64,000 nucleotides of DNA from Pseudomonas sp. JUb42. Lineage in GTDB: Bacteria; Pseudomonadota; Gammaproteobacteria; Pseudomonadales; Pseudomonadaceae. Every line of letters begins with the position of its first letter. The first letter of the stretch is position 1. The stretch is taken from assembly GCF_024807945.1 (NCBI RefSeq), contig NZ_JANUFD010000024.1:1-64000 (forward strand). Direction: 5' to 3'. The notes beneath the pieces were generated by a model. The model did not search any database and was not told the origin of the DNA. It was given only the letters and a program-made list of their open reading frames with translations. Below, one piece after another: positions 8,005-19,458 of this stretch. A program made the position numbers and the translations under genes.

Positions 8005-8569
8005 AAATGATCTGTGCTGCCAGGGCACAGACAAACAGCCCCATCAAGCGGCTGACAATCTGCAAGCCCTGGTCGCCGAGGATGCGCTCGATACGGTTGG
8101 CCAGGTACAGCACCACGCCCACGGTGAGACTGGCCAGGGCAATACTGACGATGGCCGTGAGCTTGTCATCCCAGTGCGGTTGGCTGACGCCCATGACCAG
8201 CAGTGCACCGATGGTGCCGGGGCCGACGGTCAGGGGGATGGTCAGGGGCACGATGGTGACGTCCTGCTGCACGTTGTCGGTCTGCACGGCTGATTTGCCT
8301 TGGGCCATGCCCAGTGCCGAGATAAACAGTACGCTGCCCGCGCCAATGCGGAAGGCGTCAACAGTGATGCCGAAGACGCTGAAGATCACTCGGCCAAACA
8401 GATACAGCAGTACACTGGAAATCAGGGTCGCCAGGGCAACCTTCCAGGCCAGGCGACGTTGTTCCTTGCGGGAATGGCCGCGGGTGAGGCTGATGAAGCA
8501 GGACAGAACGAAGAACGGGCTGTAGAGCACCAACATCTTCAAATAAACGCTGAACAGCACGTGGAGCAT
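7973..8569 (-). CDS. MarC family integral membrane protein
   Basis: 198 aa, typical length for MarC/UPF0056 proteins, with six hydrophobic segments. It carries the family stretch PLTIPLTVGPGTIGALLVMG around residue 110. MarC proteins sit in the inner membrane and have no agreed function; early links to multiple antibiotic resistance were not upheld. Its last 32 nt overlap, tail to tail, the last accessory-cluster gene. Confidence 0.9.
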   Translation of the reverse strand: MLHVLFSVYLKMLVLYSPFFVLSCFISLTRGHSRKEQRRLAWKVALATLISSVLLYLFGRVIFSVFGITVDAFRIGAGSVLFISALGMAQGKSAVQTDNVQQDVTIVPLTIPLTVGPGTIGALLVMGVSQPHWDDKLTAIVSIALASLTVGVVLYLANRIERILGDQGLQIVSRLMGLFVCALAAQIIFTGVRGYLIQ

Positions 8570-8632
8570 GATTTCGGCTCGCGCAGAGAGGCAGACCGGC
8601 GGAGTCTACCAGTTGGCTTTGCAGTACCTATG

Positions 8633-11425
<2,793 letters not shown>

Positions 11426-11521
11426 GGCGAAATCCCTTCGTAGATAAATGCCTTTTGCCTCTGTGCAGTGCCGGAGTGGCCAGACCCGACCTTGTGAAAG
11501 GCAGAGGTCTGGCCGCCTGAC

Positions 11522-12817
11522 TTACTCCAGGTTTTCACCACGTTCGCGGGCAATGGCACGGTAGCCAATGTCCTTGCGATAGAAGCAGCCTTCCCAATCG
11601 ATCTTTGCTGCCAGTTCGTAGGCGCTTTGTTGCGCTGCGCCGACGCTTTCGCCCAGTGCTGTTGCACACAATACACGACCGCCGCTGGTCACGACCTGAC
11701 CATTTTGCAGCGCAGTACCGGCATGGAACACCTTGCCCGGCAGTTGTGCTGCGGCGTCCAGACCGTTGATGGCCGCGCCCTTGGCGTAGTCACCAGGATA
11801 GCCACCGGCTGCCAGGACAATGCCCAGGCTCGGACGCGGATCCCACTGTGCTTCGACCTTGTCCAGGGCCTGGGCCAGTGCGGCCTCGACCAGCAGAACC
11901 AGACTTGATTGCAGGCGCAGCATCACCGGCTGGGTTTCCGGGTCGCCGAAACGGCAGTTGAACTCGATGACTTTCGGGTTCCCGGCCTTGTCGATCATCA
12001 AACCAGCATAGAGGAAGCCGGTGTAAACGTTACCTTCGTCGGCCATGCCTCGGACGGTCGGCCAGATCACCAGATCCATGACACGCTGGTGAACGTCGGC
12101 GGTGACTACCGGGGCCGGAGAATAGGCACCCATGCCGCCGGTATTCGGACCGCTATCGCCGTCGCCGACGCGCTTGTGGTCCTGGCTGGTGGCCATTGGC
12201 AATACATTCTTGCCGTCCACCATGACAATAAAGCTGGCCTCTTCGCCATCGAGAAACTCTTCGATGACCACACGGGAGCCGGCTTCGCCAAAAGCGTTGC
12301 CCGCCAGCATGTCGCGCACGGCGTCTTCGGCCTCGGCCAGCGTCATGGCGACGATTACGCCCTTACCGGCAGCGAGACCATCGGCCTTGATCACGATCGG
12401 AGCGCCTTTTTCGCGCAGGTACGCCAGGGCCGGCTCGATTTCGGTGAAGTTCTGGTAATCGGCAGTCGGGATCTTGTGCCGCGCCAGGAAGTCTTTGGTG
12501 AAGGCTTTGGAACCTTCGAGCTGGGCAGCACCAGCGGTCGGACCGAAGCAGTCCAGGCCACGGGAGCGGAACAGATCGACGACACCGGCAACCAGTGGCA
12601 CTTCCGGGCCAACGATGGTCAGCGAGACGTTCTTCTCGGCGAAGTCGGCCAGTTGCTCAAGGGCCAGCACGTCGATGGCGACGTTTTCGCACTTGGCTTC
12701 GATGGCGGTCCCGGCATTGCCCGGTGCGACGAAAACCTTTTCGACACGCGGGTCCTGTGCGACTTTCCAGGCCAGGGCGTGTTCACGACCGCCACTGCCG
12801 ATGATCAATACGTTCAT
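11522..12817 (-). CDS. purD: phosphoribosylamine-glycine ligase PurD
   Basis: 431 aa ATP-grasp enzyme joining phosphoribosylamine and glycine in the second step of purine synthesis. It starts MNVLIIGSGGREHALAWK, the family N-terminus, with GAGG seven bases before the ATG at 12817; the frame runs 42 codons further upstream but that part is not conserved. KADGLAAGKGV near residue 145 is the ATP-grasp motif and EFNCRFGDPETQ lies near residue 285. It follows purH on the same strand after a gap holding a large inverted repeat. Confidence 0.97.
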   Translation of the reverse strand: MNVLIIGSGGREHALAWKVAQDPRVEKVFVAPGNAGTAIEAKCENVAIDVLALEQLADFAEKNVSLTIVGPEVPLVAGVVDLFRSRGLDCFGPTAGAAQLEGSKAFTKDFLARHKIPTADYQNFTEIEPALAYLREKGAPIVIKADGLAAGKGVIVAMTLAEAEDAVRDMLAGNAFGEAGSRVVIEEFLDGEEASFIVMVDGKNVLPMATSQDHKRVGDGDSGPNTGGMGAYSPAPVVTADVHQRVMDLVIWPTVRGMADEGNVYTGFLYAGLMIDKAGNPKVIEFNCRFGDPETQPVMLRLQSSLVLLVEAALAQALDKVEAQWDPRPSLGIVLAAGGYPGDYAKGAAINGLDAAAQLPGKVFHAGTALQNGQVVTSGGRVLCATALGESVGAAQQSAYELAAKIDWEGCFYRKDIGYRAIARERGENLE

Positions 12818-12906
12818 TTCAAAACCTCGATGACGCTGAATTCTGTTTTCGAACCTAAAGCGCTTAACGCGCCAGGAGGTCGCACTGGAGCAGGTGTATG
12901 CAAGGC

Positions 12907-12966
12907 GGATGGGACTTCGCTGAGCGGAGTTGCCTTTTGGCAATGAGCATCAGCGAAGTCCCATCC
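12907..12966. repeat. nested long inverted repeat between purH and purD
   Basis: Perfect 17-nt arms (GGATGGGACTTCGCTGA at 12907-12923 and its inversion at 12950-12966) enclose a second hairpin, TTGCC-TTTT-GGCAA at 12930-12943. The structure would be stable in RNA of either strand. It lies in the purH-purD gap and may act as a processing or attenuation signal, or be a mobile REP-like repeat of a different class from the others in the window. Confidence 0.8.
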
Positions 12967-13005
12967 AACGCAGCAGACGCCTGGTCCAGTGCGGCCGTCG
13001 TCGTA

Positions 13006-14613
13006 TTAGTGACGGAAATGGCGCATACCAGTAAACACCATGGCAATGCCCGCTTCGTCAGCCGCAGCAATCACTTCGGCATCGCGCATCGAGCCGCCTG
13101 GCTGGATCACCGCAGTGATGCCGACCTTGGCCGCGTTGTCGATGCCGTCGCGGAACGGGAAGAAGGCGTCCGAGGCCATGACTGCACCGGCAACCGCAAG
13201 GCCAGCATGCTCGGCCTTGATGGCGGCGATACGGGCCGAGTTGACGCGGCTCATCTGGCCGGCGCCGACGCCGATGGTCTGGCGGTTCTTGGCGTAGACG
13301 ATGGCGTTGGACTTGACGTACTTGGCGACTTTCCAGGCGAAGATCAGGTCATGGATTTCCTGTTCGGTCGGGGCGCGCTTGGTCACGACTTTCAGGTCAT
13401 CGGCGTTGATCATGCCGATATCACGGCTCTGCACCAGCAGGCCGCCGTTGACGCGCTTGTAGTCCCACGCAGCGCCACGCTCGGCCGCCCACTGGCCGGT
13501 GCTGAGCAGACGCACGTTGGCTTTGCTGGCGACGATGGCCTGGGCTTCGGCGCTGACGCTCGGAGCAATGATCACTTCGACGAATTGGCGCTCGACGATG
13601 GCCTTGGCTGTTTCTGCGTCCAGCTCGCGGTTGAAGGCGATGATGCCGCCGAAAGCGGATTCGGTGTCGGTGGCGTAGGCCAGTTCATAGGCCTGGCGGA
13701 TGCCGCCTTCGTTGTCCGGGCTGACCGCCACGCCGCACGGGTTGGCGTGCTTGACGATGACACAGGCTGGCTTGACGAAGCTCTTCACGCATTCCAGCGC
13801 GGCGTCGGTGTCGGCCACGTTGTTGAACGACAGCTCCTTGCCTTGCAGTTGGGTCGCGGTGGCGATGCCCACTTCGGCCGGGTTGGCTTCAACGTAGAAA
13901 GCCGCGCTCTGGTGCGGGTTCTCGCCGTAGCGCATTTCCTGAGCCTTGACGAACTGGCTGTTGAAGGTACGCGGGAACTGGCTGCGGCCGGATGTCGAAA
14001 GGGTCTCGGCCTGTTGGTCGATGCTGCCCAGGTAGTTGGCGATCATGCCGTCGTAGGCGGCGGTGTGTTCAAACGCCTTGAGCATCAGGTCGAAACGCTG
14101 GGCGTAGGTCAGGCCACCGGCCTTGAGGTTTTCCAGCACCTGGCTGTAGTCGCTGGCGTTGACCACGATGGCCACGTCTTTATGGTTCTTTGCAGCCGAG
14201 CGGACCATGGTCGGGCCGCCGATGTCGATGTTTTCGATGGCGGTCGGCAGGTCGCAGCCTGGCTTGGCGACGGTAGCTTCGAACGGATAGAGGTTGACCG
14301 CAACCAGGTCGATCGGCTTGATGCCGTGCTCGCTCATGATGGCGTCGTCGATGCCGCGACGGCCAAGGATGCCGCCATGGATTTTCGGGTGCAGGGTCTT
14401 GACCCGACCGTCCATCATTTCTGTGAAACCGGTGTAGTCGGCGACTTCCACTGCGGCGACGCCATTGTCCTTGAGCAGCTTGAAGGTGCCGCCGGTGGAG
14501 AGGATCTCGACGCCCAGGGCTTCGAGTTCACGGGCGAATTCAAGGATCCCGGTCTTGTCGGAAACGCTGATCAGGGCGCGGCGGATCGGCAGGCGGGTAG
14601 TCTGGTCGGTCAT
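13006..14613 (-). CDS. purH: bifunctional AICAR formyltransferase/IMP cyclohydrolase PurH
   Basis: 535 aa, the family length, from MTDQTTRLPIRRALISVSDK at 14613; GGAAA lies upstream, and ATGs at 14625 and 14634 are alternatives. The N-terminal third is the IMP cyclohydrolase (MGS-like) domain and the rest the AICAR transformylase domain, with VKHANPCGVA. It performs the last two steps of IMP synthesis. It lies downstream of fis but behind a terminator, so it is probably a separate unit with purD. Confidence 0.97.
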   Translation of the reverse strand: MTDQTTRLPIRRALISVSDKTGILEFARELEALGVEILSTGGTFKLLKDNGVAAVEVADYTGFTEMMDGRVKTLHPKIHGGILGRRGIDDAIMSEHGIKPIDLVAVNLYPFEATVAKPGCDLPTAIENIDIGGPTMVRSAAKNHKDVAIVVNASDYSQVLENLKAGGLTYAQRFDLMLKAFEHTAAYDGMIANYLGSIDQQAETLSTSGRSQFPRTFNSQFVKAQEMRYGENPHQSAAFYVEANPAEVGIATATQLQGKELSFNNVADTDAALECVKSFVKPACVIVKHANPCGVAVSPDNEGGIRQAYELAYATDTESAFGGIIAFNRELDAETAKAIVERQFVEVIIAPSVSAEAQAIVASKANVRLLSTGQWAAERGAAWDYKRVNGGLLVQSRDIGMINADDLKVVTKRAPTEQEIHDLIFAWKVAKYVKSNAIVYAKNRQTIGVGAGQMSRVNSARIAAIKAEHAGLAVAGAVMASDAFFPFRDGIDNAAKVGITAVIQPGGSMRDAEVIAAADEAGIAMVFTGMRHFRH

Positions 14614-14649
14614 CTCAATTTCCATCAAAAGCAAAAGGAGTCAATCAGC

Positions 14650-14685
14650 AAAAAAGGCGACCGCGTTCGGCGGGTCGCCTTTTTC
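14650..14685 (-). terminator. rho-independent terminator after fis
   Basis: On the minus strand AGGCGACC and GGTCGCCT arms surround a 10-nt loop and are followed by six T residues, shortly after the fis stop. The plus strand also has an A-run/T-run arrangement, so the hairpin could work in both directions. Confidence 0.85.
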
Positions 14686-14698
14686 TGTCATGGAATGC

Positions 14699-15019
14699 TT
14701 AAAGCAGATCGTACTGCTTGAGTTTCTTGCGCAGGGTGCCGCGATTCAGGCCCAGCAGCTCCGAGGCCTTGGTCTGGTTGCCCTTGACGTAGCTCATCAC
14801 GCTTTCGAGCAGCGGCGCCTCGACTTCCGACAACACCAGGTTGTAGACATCCGTGACGGCAGCGCCTTCGAGGTGGGCGAAATAATTGTGCAGCGCCTTC
14901 TCGACACTGCCGCGCAGGGTCTGACCCTCTTCGCTCGGCGTGTTGAGGTGCTGTTTCAAATTGACGTTGTCGCTCACGGGTGTTGTTCCACTCACTAAAG
15001 TCTCGGTCATCATCGTCAT
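14699..15019 (-). CDS. fis: DNA-binding protein Fis
   Basis: 106 aa. Fis is a homodimeric nucleoid protein that bends DNA and regulates rRNA, virulence and growth-phase genes. The C-terminal 40 residues carry the helix-turn-helix, ELLGLNRGTLRKKLKQY; the N-terminal part is longer than in enterobacteria, as usual in Pseudomonas. The ATG overlaps the dusB stop by 4 nt, reproducing the widely conserved dusB-fis operon, so its expression is tied to the dusB promoter. Confidence 0.97.
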   Translation of the reverse strand: MTMMTETLVSGTTPVSDNVNLKQHLNTPSEEGQTLRGSVEKALHNYFAHLEGAAVTDVYNLVLSEVEAPLLESVMSYVKGNQTKASELLGLNRGTLRKKLKQYDLL

Positions 15020-16029
15020 GCGGCCACCTCGTCTCCGTTCGTTACGCCCGGTATCCTGTCGCCTTGGCTAAAGAACTCCCGAACGTGGGCGCACTGCGCT
15101 TGCGTATCCTGCAAAGCATTGAAAAGGGCGCGAAACTCTTTGGCGCCCGGCAATGTTGCGAGATACCAGCCGACGTGCTTGCGGGCGATACGCACGCCCA
15201 GCACGTCGCCGTAGAAAAGATGGAGGCTCGCCAGATGCTCTAGCAGGATGCGTTCCACTTCACTGGACGGCAGTGCCGGCAATGTTTCGCCGGTCCGCAG
15301 GTAATGCTCTATCTCACGAAAAATCCATGGACGCCCCTGGGCGGCCCGGCCAATCAACAAACCATCGGCACCGGTCGCGGCAAGGACGCGCTGGGCTTTC
15401 TCGGGTGAATCGATATCGCCATTGGCAAAGACCGGGATCGACACCGCCTGCTTGATAGCGGCGATGGTGTCGTATTCGGCTTCACCGGTGTACAGGTCGG
15501 CGCGGGTCCTGCCATGGACCGCCAGCGCCTGAATACCTGCCTGTTCGGCGATCTTCGCTACCGTCAGGCCGTTCTTGTTCTCCCGGTCCCAACCGGTTCG
15601 AATCTTCAGGGTGACCGGCACATCGACCGCAGCCACAACGGCCTGAAGGATCTCGTTCACCAACTGTTCATCCTTGAGCAGCGCAGAACCCGCTGCCTTG
15701 TTGCACACCTTCTTGGCCGGGCAACCCATGTTGATGTCGATGATCTGGGCGCCCAGTTCGACGTTGGCACGGGCGGCGTCTGCCAGCATCTGCGGGTCCC
15801 CACCGGCGATCTGCACCGAGCGTGGCTCGGGATCACCTTCGTGGATCATGCGCAGGCGCGATTTGCGACTGTTCCAAAGGCTCATGTCACTGGTGACCAT
15901 TTCCGAGACCACAAGACCTGCACCCATCTGGCGGCAGAGCTGGCGGAAAGGCTGGTCAGTGACTCCCGCCATCGGGGCGAGGATCAAGCCGTTCTGCAAT
16001 GTATATGGACCGATGCGTACCGCCGACAT
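15016..16029 (-). CDS. dusB: tRNA-dihydrouridine synthase DusB
   Basis: 337 aa from MSAVRIGPYTLQNGLILAPM at 16029; the frame opens 13 codons earlier without conservation. It is a flavin enzyme reducing uridine in the tRNA D-loop. LAPMAGVTDQPFR is the FMN-binding start of the TIM barrel and MGCPAKKVCNKAAGSALL contains the catalytic cysteine. First gene of the dusB-fis operon. Confidence 0.96.
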   Translation of the reverse strand: MSAVRIGPYTLQNGLILAPMAGVTDQPFRQLCRQMGAGLVVSEMVTSDMSLWNSRKSRLRMIHEGDPEPRSVQIAGGDPQMLADAARANVELGAQIIDINMGCPAKKVCNKAAGSALLKDEQLVNEILQAVVAAVDVPVTLKIRTGWDRENKNGLTVAKIAEQAGIQALAVHGRTRADLYTGEAEYDTIAAIKQAVSIPVFANGDIDSPEKAQRVLAATGADGLLIGRAAQGRPWIFREIEHYLRTGETLPALPSSEVERILLEHLASLHLFYGDVLGVRIARKHVGWYLATLPGAKEFRALFNALQDTQAQCAHVREFFSQGDRIPGVTNGDEVAA

Positions 16030-16371
16030 AGGTGTGCTCGTTTTGCAGCCTGTGTGTGGCCGAATCATCCGCGGATCGGGCGCGACCGCTGCAATAGTCG
16101 CTTCGACCGATCCACCCGGAACCGGCCCGAAAAGTGCTTTCGCGACGTTTCAGACAGGGCCCGGAGTATCAAAAAGGGATGGCATGATACCCGCTCTCGA
16201 TGACTGGATAAAGGCTGAATTGGATAAAATCTGAACAGCTGCATTGTTATCGCGAACGGTTCTGCCGATGACCCGAGGTCATAAAAGTATCGGTGAATGT
16301 CGCGTACGTTTCTTGCCGTCGATCATCGGATGGTCAGATCATCGGGCTGCAACCCATGCCGGATCGGGGTT
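16030..16371 (-). promoter_or_regulatory. dusB-fis upstream region
   Basis: 342 nt without a gene. On the minus strand TTATCC (16212-16207) and TATCAT (16189-16184) are separated by 17 bases and could form a sigma-70 promoter with a leader of about 150 nt before dusB. The match is modest. Nothing else convincing was seen here. Confidence 0.3.
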
Positions 16372-17850
16372 TCACTCCGGGGAGCGGAAACTCAGGCTGT
16401 AATTCACAGCCTTGGCCCCAGGGTCGAGGATGTCCAAAGCGATATGAATCGGCGTTTGCGGCGGCATCTCTTCCTTGCCCGCCATTTCGCCGCTCAGGTA
16501 CTCGCCCGGCTTGAACCGACGACTGGCAATCAGTTGACCATTGGTATCGGCAAAACGCAGTTCCAAAAGCGGGAACGGCTGGGAAAACGACGCACGGTTA
16601 TAGATGATCGCATCGACCACCAGCGCGCCTTTGAAATCGGGATGGCTGCGCACCACCAGGTTGCTGCTCTTGAGCAGAGTGATATCAACCTTTGATGGCA
16701 CCTTGCAGTCGATTTGCGGGCAGATCTGTTGGAACCACGGCCGGTATTGATCCTGCCGTGCCAGCTCATCGAAGTGATACCAGACGTACTGGCCCAGCAG
16801 CCCGGCCAGTGCCAGCAGGCATAGCAACGCCCAGGCCAGACGCCTGCCCCAGCGCGGCTTGGGCCGCTGCCAGTCCAGTTGCAAGGGATCGTCGGTCAGG
16901 TCGAGCAGCGTCTGCTCGCGCACGTCTGGCTCATTGCGACCACGCCGCGTGCGGCTGGCGGTGGTGAGGACCGGCTCGCTGTCATGCTCGTCTTCGTCGT
17001 CATCCACAGCCGACCAGCGGCTGGGCTTTTCCACGATCTTGCGCGGTGGCGGCAATGGCGGCAGGGGTCGGCCGTGTTCGTCCAGTTCTTCCTCGGGCTC
17101 ATCAACGGCTGCCAGGGAAAGCGATGGCTCGGTGCGGCCACTGTGCTCGGCTTCGATTCTGGCAGGCTCGACGACTTCATCGTCGTCTTCTTCGGGCTCA
17201 GGCTCGCGGGCATGCAGTTCCGGGAGGTCGGCGACATCATCGTTGCGCAGGCTGCCGACCCATTCGTCCGGCTCGCTGCGCAGTTGGTCGCGACTGGCGG
17301 TCAGGGCCGGGCCATTGAATTTTTCGCCGTAGGGTTCGGCTTGGTTGTTCTCGCGCTTCTCCAGGCGGGCCAGCTCTTCGTCGAGGTCGAGGCTGTCCAG
17401 ATCCATCTCGGTGATTTGCCATGGATCCTGCTCGGCCTCAGGCTCGATCGGTGCAGGTGCAGGTGCAGGTGCAGGTGCAGGTGCAGGTGCAGGTGCAGGT
17501 GCAGGTGCAGGTGCAGGTGCAACAGGCTTGACCGCAGGCAGGACCGGCGGCACGACTGCGGGTGCTGCGGGTGCTGCGGGTGCTGCGGGTTTCGGGATCG
17601 GCGCCGGTGGTGGCGCCAGAATCGGAACCGGAGCTGGGACTGGGATCGGGACTGAGACCGGCAGCGGAGCACCGGCATTGCCTTCAGTCGCGTTCTTGCC
17701 GGCGCGTTGTTCCAACAGTTGTTTCGCTGCGTTGAAGACTTGCAGGCAGGCCCCACAACGGACCACGCCGCGGGCCACGCTCAATTGCGCGTGGCTGACT
17801 CGGAAACTGGTCTGGCAGTGGGGGCACTGGGTGACAAAACTGTCGGTCAT
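16372..17850 (-). CDS. zinc-ribbon/DUF3426 membrane protein
   Basis: 492 aa. The N-terminus has a zinc ribbon with Cys9, Cys12, Cys32 and Cys35 (CPHC...CGAC). A long low-complexity linker follows, rich in Ala-Pro pairs and then acidic residues. One membrane segment lies near residues 344-366 (ALLCLLALAGLLGQYVWY), and the last 125 residues form the DUF3426 domain, probably periplasmic. Function unknown; the layout suggests a cytoplasmic zinc-ribbon sensor linked through the membrane to an outer domain. The linker is encoded by tandem repeats and is likely to vary in length between strains. The gene lies just downstream of prmA on the same strand. Confidence 0.9.
   Translation of the reverse strand: MTDSFVTQCPHCQTSFRVSHAQLSVARGVVRCGACLQVFNAAKQLLEQRAGKNATEGNAGAPLPVSVPIPVPAPVPILAPPPAPIPKPAAPAAPAAPAVVPPVLPAVKPVAPAPAPAPAPAPAPAPAPAPAPAPIEPEAEQDPWQITEMDLDSLDLDEELARLEKRENNQAEPYGEKFNGPALTASRDQLRSEPDEWVGSLRNDDVADLPELHAREPEPEEDDDEVVEPARIEAEHSGRTEPSLSLAAVDEPEEELDEHGRPLPPLPPPRKIVEKPSRWSAVDDDEDEHDSEPVLTTASRTRRGRNEPDVREQTLLDLTDDPLQLDWQRPKPRWGRRLAWALLCLLALAGLLGQYVWYHFDELARQDQYRPWFQQICPQIDCKVPSKVDITLLKSSNLVVRSHPDFKGALVVDAIIYNRASFSQPFPLLELRFADTNGQLIASRRFKPGEYLSGEMAGKEEMPPQTPIHIALDILDPGAKAVNYSLSFRSPE
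17451..17522. repeat. hexanucleotide tandem repeat (12 x GTGCAG)
   Basis: Eleven exact copies of GTGCAG and one ending in A. On the minus strand they encode a Pro-Ala run in the DUF3426 protein. The six-base unit keeps the frame, so copy-number change would alter linker length without disrupting the gene. Confidence 0.95.
17553..17590. repeat. 9-bp tandem repeat in the same linker
   Basis: About four copies of a GCGGGTGCT unit encode an Ala-Ala-Pro repeat next to the Pro-Ala run. The unit length is a multiple of three, so it is also frame-neutral. Confidence 0.75.
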
Positions 17851-17874
17851 GCGGGTATCCGGTTCAAGCGGCGG

Positions 17875-18753
17875 TTAGCGACGACGGCCCGTAATGCGTA
17901 CCCAACCATCACGGTTGGCGATCGGGTCCAGATCGAATGTTTCAGCATAGGCGGCGGCGACTTCTTCGCCCTGTTCGGCGAGGATGCCCGACAGCGCCAG
18001 GCTACCACCGGATTTGACCAGTGTTGCCAGCTGAGGTGCCAGTGAAACCAGCGGCCCGGCGAGAATATTTGCCACCAGCACATCGGCGGGTTGTTGCGGC
18101 AGGTCTTCAGGCAGGTACAGCGGGAAGCTTTCGGCGGCGATATTGTTGCGTCCGGCGTTGTCGCGAGAGGCTTCCAGGGCCTGCACGTCGATATCGGTGC
18201 CGACGGCGGTCTTGGCGCCCAATAGCAGGGCGGCAATGGCGAGGATCCCCGAGCCGCAACCGAAATCGAGGACTTCATAGCCCTTGAGGTCCTGACCGTC
18301 CAGCCATTCCAGGCACAGGGCGGTGGTCGGGTGGGTGCCGGTGCCAAAGGCCAGGCCCGGGTCCAGCAGCAGGTTGACCGCGTCAGGCTCCGGGGCGGCA
18401 TGCCAGCTCGGCACGATCCACAGGCGCTGGCCGAAACGCATCGGCTGGAAGTTATCCATCCAGCTGCGCTCCCAGTCCTGATCGGCGATCACTTCGTGCA
18501 TGTGCTCGGGCAGTTCGGCATCGGTCAGCAGGCGCAGGTGAGCCAGTACCAGCTCAGCGTCGGTATCAGCCTCGAACAGCGCCAGCAGGTGGGTATGCGA
18601 CCACAGCGGCGTGGTGTTGAGTTCCGGCTCGAAAATCGGCTGATCTTCCGCGTCCATGAACGTGACCGATACGGCGCCCACTTCAAGCAGGGCATCTTCG
18701 TAGGTTTCGGCTTGTTCTGGACTGATGGCGAGACGGACTTGCAGCCATGGCAT
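17875..18753 (-). CDS. prmA: ribosomal protein L11 methyltransferase PrmA
   Basis: 292 aa. PrmA trimethylates several amino groups of L11 using SAM. The N-terminal substrate-recognition domain (1-60) is followed by the Rossmann methyltransferase domain with LDPGLAFGTGTHPTTALCLE, VLDFGCGSGILAIAALLLGA and the NILAGPL segment that matches the N-I-L catalytic motif. It is immediately upstream of the DUF3426 gene and probably cotranscribed with it. Confidence 0.97.
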   Translation of the reverse strand: MPWLQVRLAISPEQAETYEDALLEVGAVSVTFMDAEDQPIFEPELNTTPLWSHTHLLALFEADTDAELVLAHLRLLTDAELPEHMHEVIADQDWERSWMDNFQPMRFGQRLWIVPSWHAAPEPDAVNLLLDPGLAFGTGTHPTTALCLEWLDGQDLKGYEVLDFGCGSGILAIAALLLGAKTAVGTDIDVQALEASRDNAGRNNIAAESFPLYLPEDLPQQPADVLVANILAGPLVSLAPQLATLVKSGGSLALSGILAEQGEEVAAAYAETFDLDPIANRDGWVRITGRRR

Positions 18754-18870
18754 GGCGTGTTACCTATGCAGAGAGCAGGAAAGCGGCGAAGTTTACTTCA
18801 GGTTCGCCGCAAATGCTCGCGGGCCGACGTCGCAGGCTGCCAACGAGCATCCGCTACCGCTATAGCGTCA

Positions 18871-19302
18871 TTACTCAACCCGTTCCAGCGTCAGGTTGAA
18901 GGTGCCATTTCCATGCAGGTGAAACTCAGGGTTATGCGTGGCGTATTCGAACTGGCCTTTGAACTCACCCTTGCGAGGATGGATGTATACCTTCACTTTG
19001 CCTTCAAGGCTGAGTGTCCGCGGCCAGTAATCATGCTGGTCCCGGACGACGAAGGTGTGCTGGAAGGTTCTGAGTTTAGTGTGAGGAAACTCCAGGTCGA
19101 TAATGTCCCTGGGCGATTCGGCTGGAATGATGATCGAAAATGCCTGGTGGCTGGATGAGCTGGCGGGTGCCAAAGTGGCGTAAACGACCCATGCCCCTTC
19201 ACTCCAGTGACACACGATGCCATCAGCGGTGTATGCCGTTCCGTTTTTGTCCCAGGTGAAGCTGCCTTCTACCTGGCGACTCTTCTCCGATTTGTCAGTC
19301 AT
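18871..19302 (-). CDS. hypothetical protein, 143 aa
   Basis: Not recognised. It starts MTDKSEKSRQVEGSFTW at 19302 with GGAGA upstream; the open frame extends 39 codons further but without a ribosome-binding site. The sequence is hydrophilic, rich in aromatic residues and predicted strands, with no signal peptide or membrane helix. It sits between accC and prmA behind the accC terminator, so it is probably expressed alone. Confidence 0.7.
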   Translation of the reverse strand: MTDKSEKSRQVEGSFTWDKNGTAYTADGIVCHWSEGAWVVYATLAPASSSSHQAFSIIIPAESPRDIIDLEFPHTKLRTFQHTFVVRDQHDYWPRTLSLEGKVKVYIHPRKGEFKGQFEYATHNPEFHLHGNGTFNLTLERVE

Positions 19303-19406
19303 GATCTTTCTCCATTGGATATGCGCTTGTGCGCAAACCGGATTTTCAGCAGGAGATAGATCGCTCGCTACTGTCAGAAATGACAGGTATGTGCAGCGAA
19401 AACGAA

Positions 19407-19430
19407 GAAGCCCCGACAAGTCGGGGCTTC
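19407..19430 (-). terminator. terminator after accBC
   Basis: Perfect 10-bp stem (GAAGCCCCGA and its inversion) with a 4-nt loop, followed on the minus strand by TTCGTTTT. It lies 29 nt past the accC stop. Confidence 0.85.
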
Positions 19431-19458
19431 CAGGCTTAGAACATTTAGCTACCAGAAG

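Noticed and set aside
12898..14721. 607-codon plus-strand frame across purH
   Set aside because: It is antisense to purH, and its composition (repeated G, V, D, H, A) is that of a shadow frame. PurH motifs on the other strand are complete.
17451..17590. CRISPR-like array
   Set aside because: The repeats are 6 and 9 nt, contiguous without spacers, in frame, and encode a Pro/Ala-rich linker.
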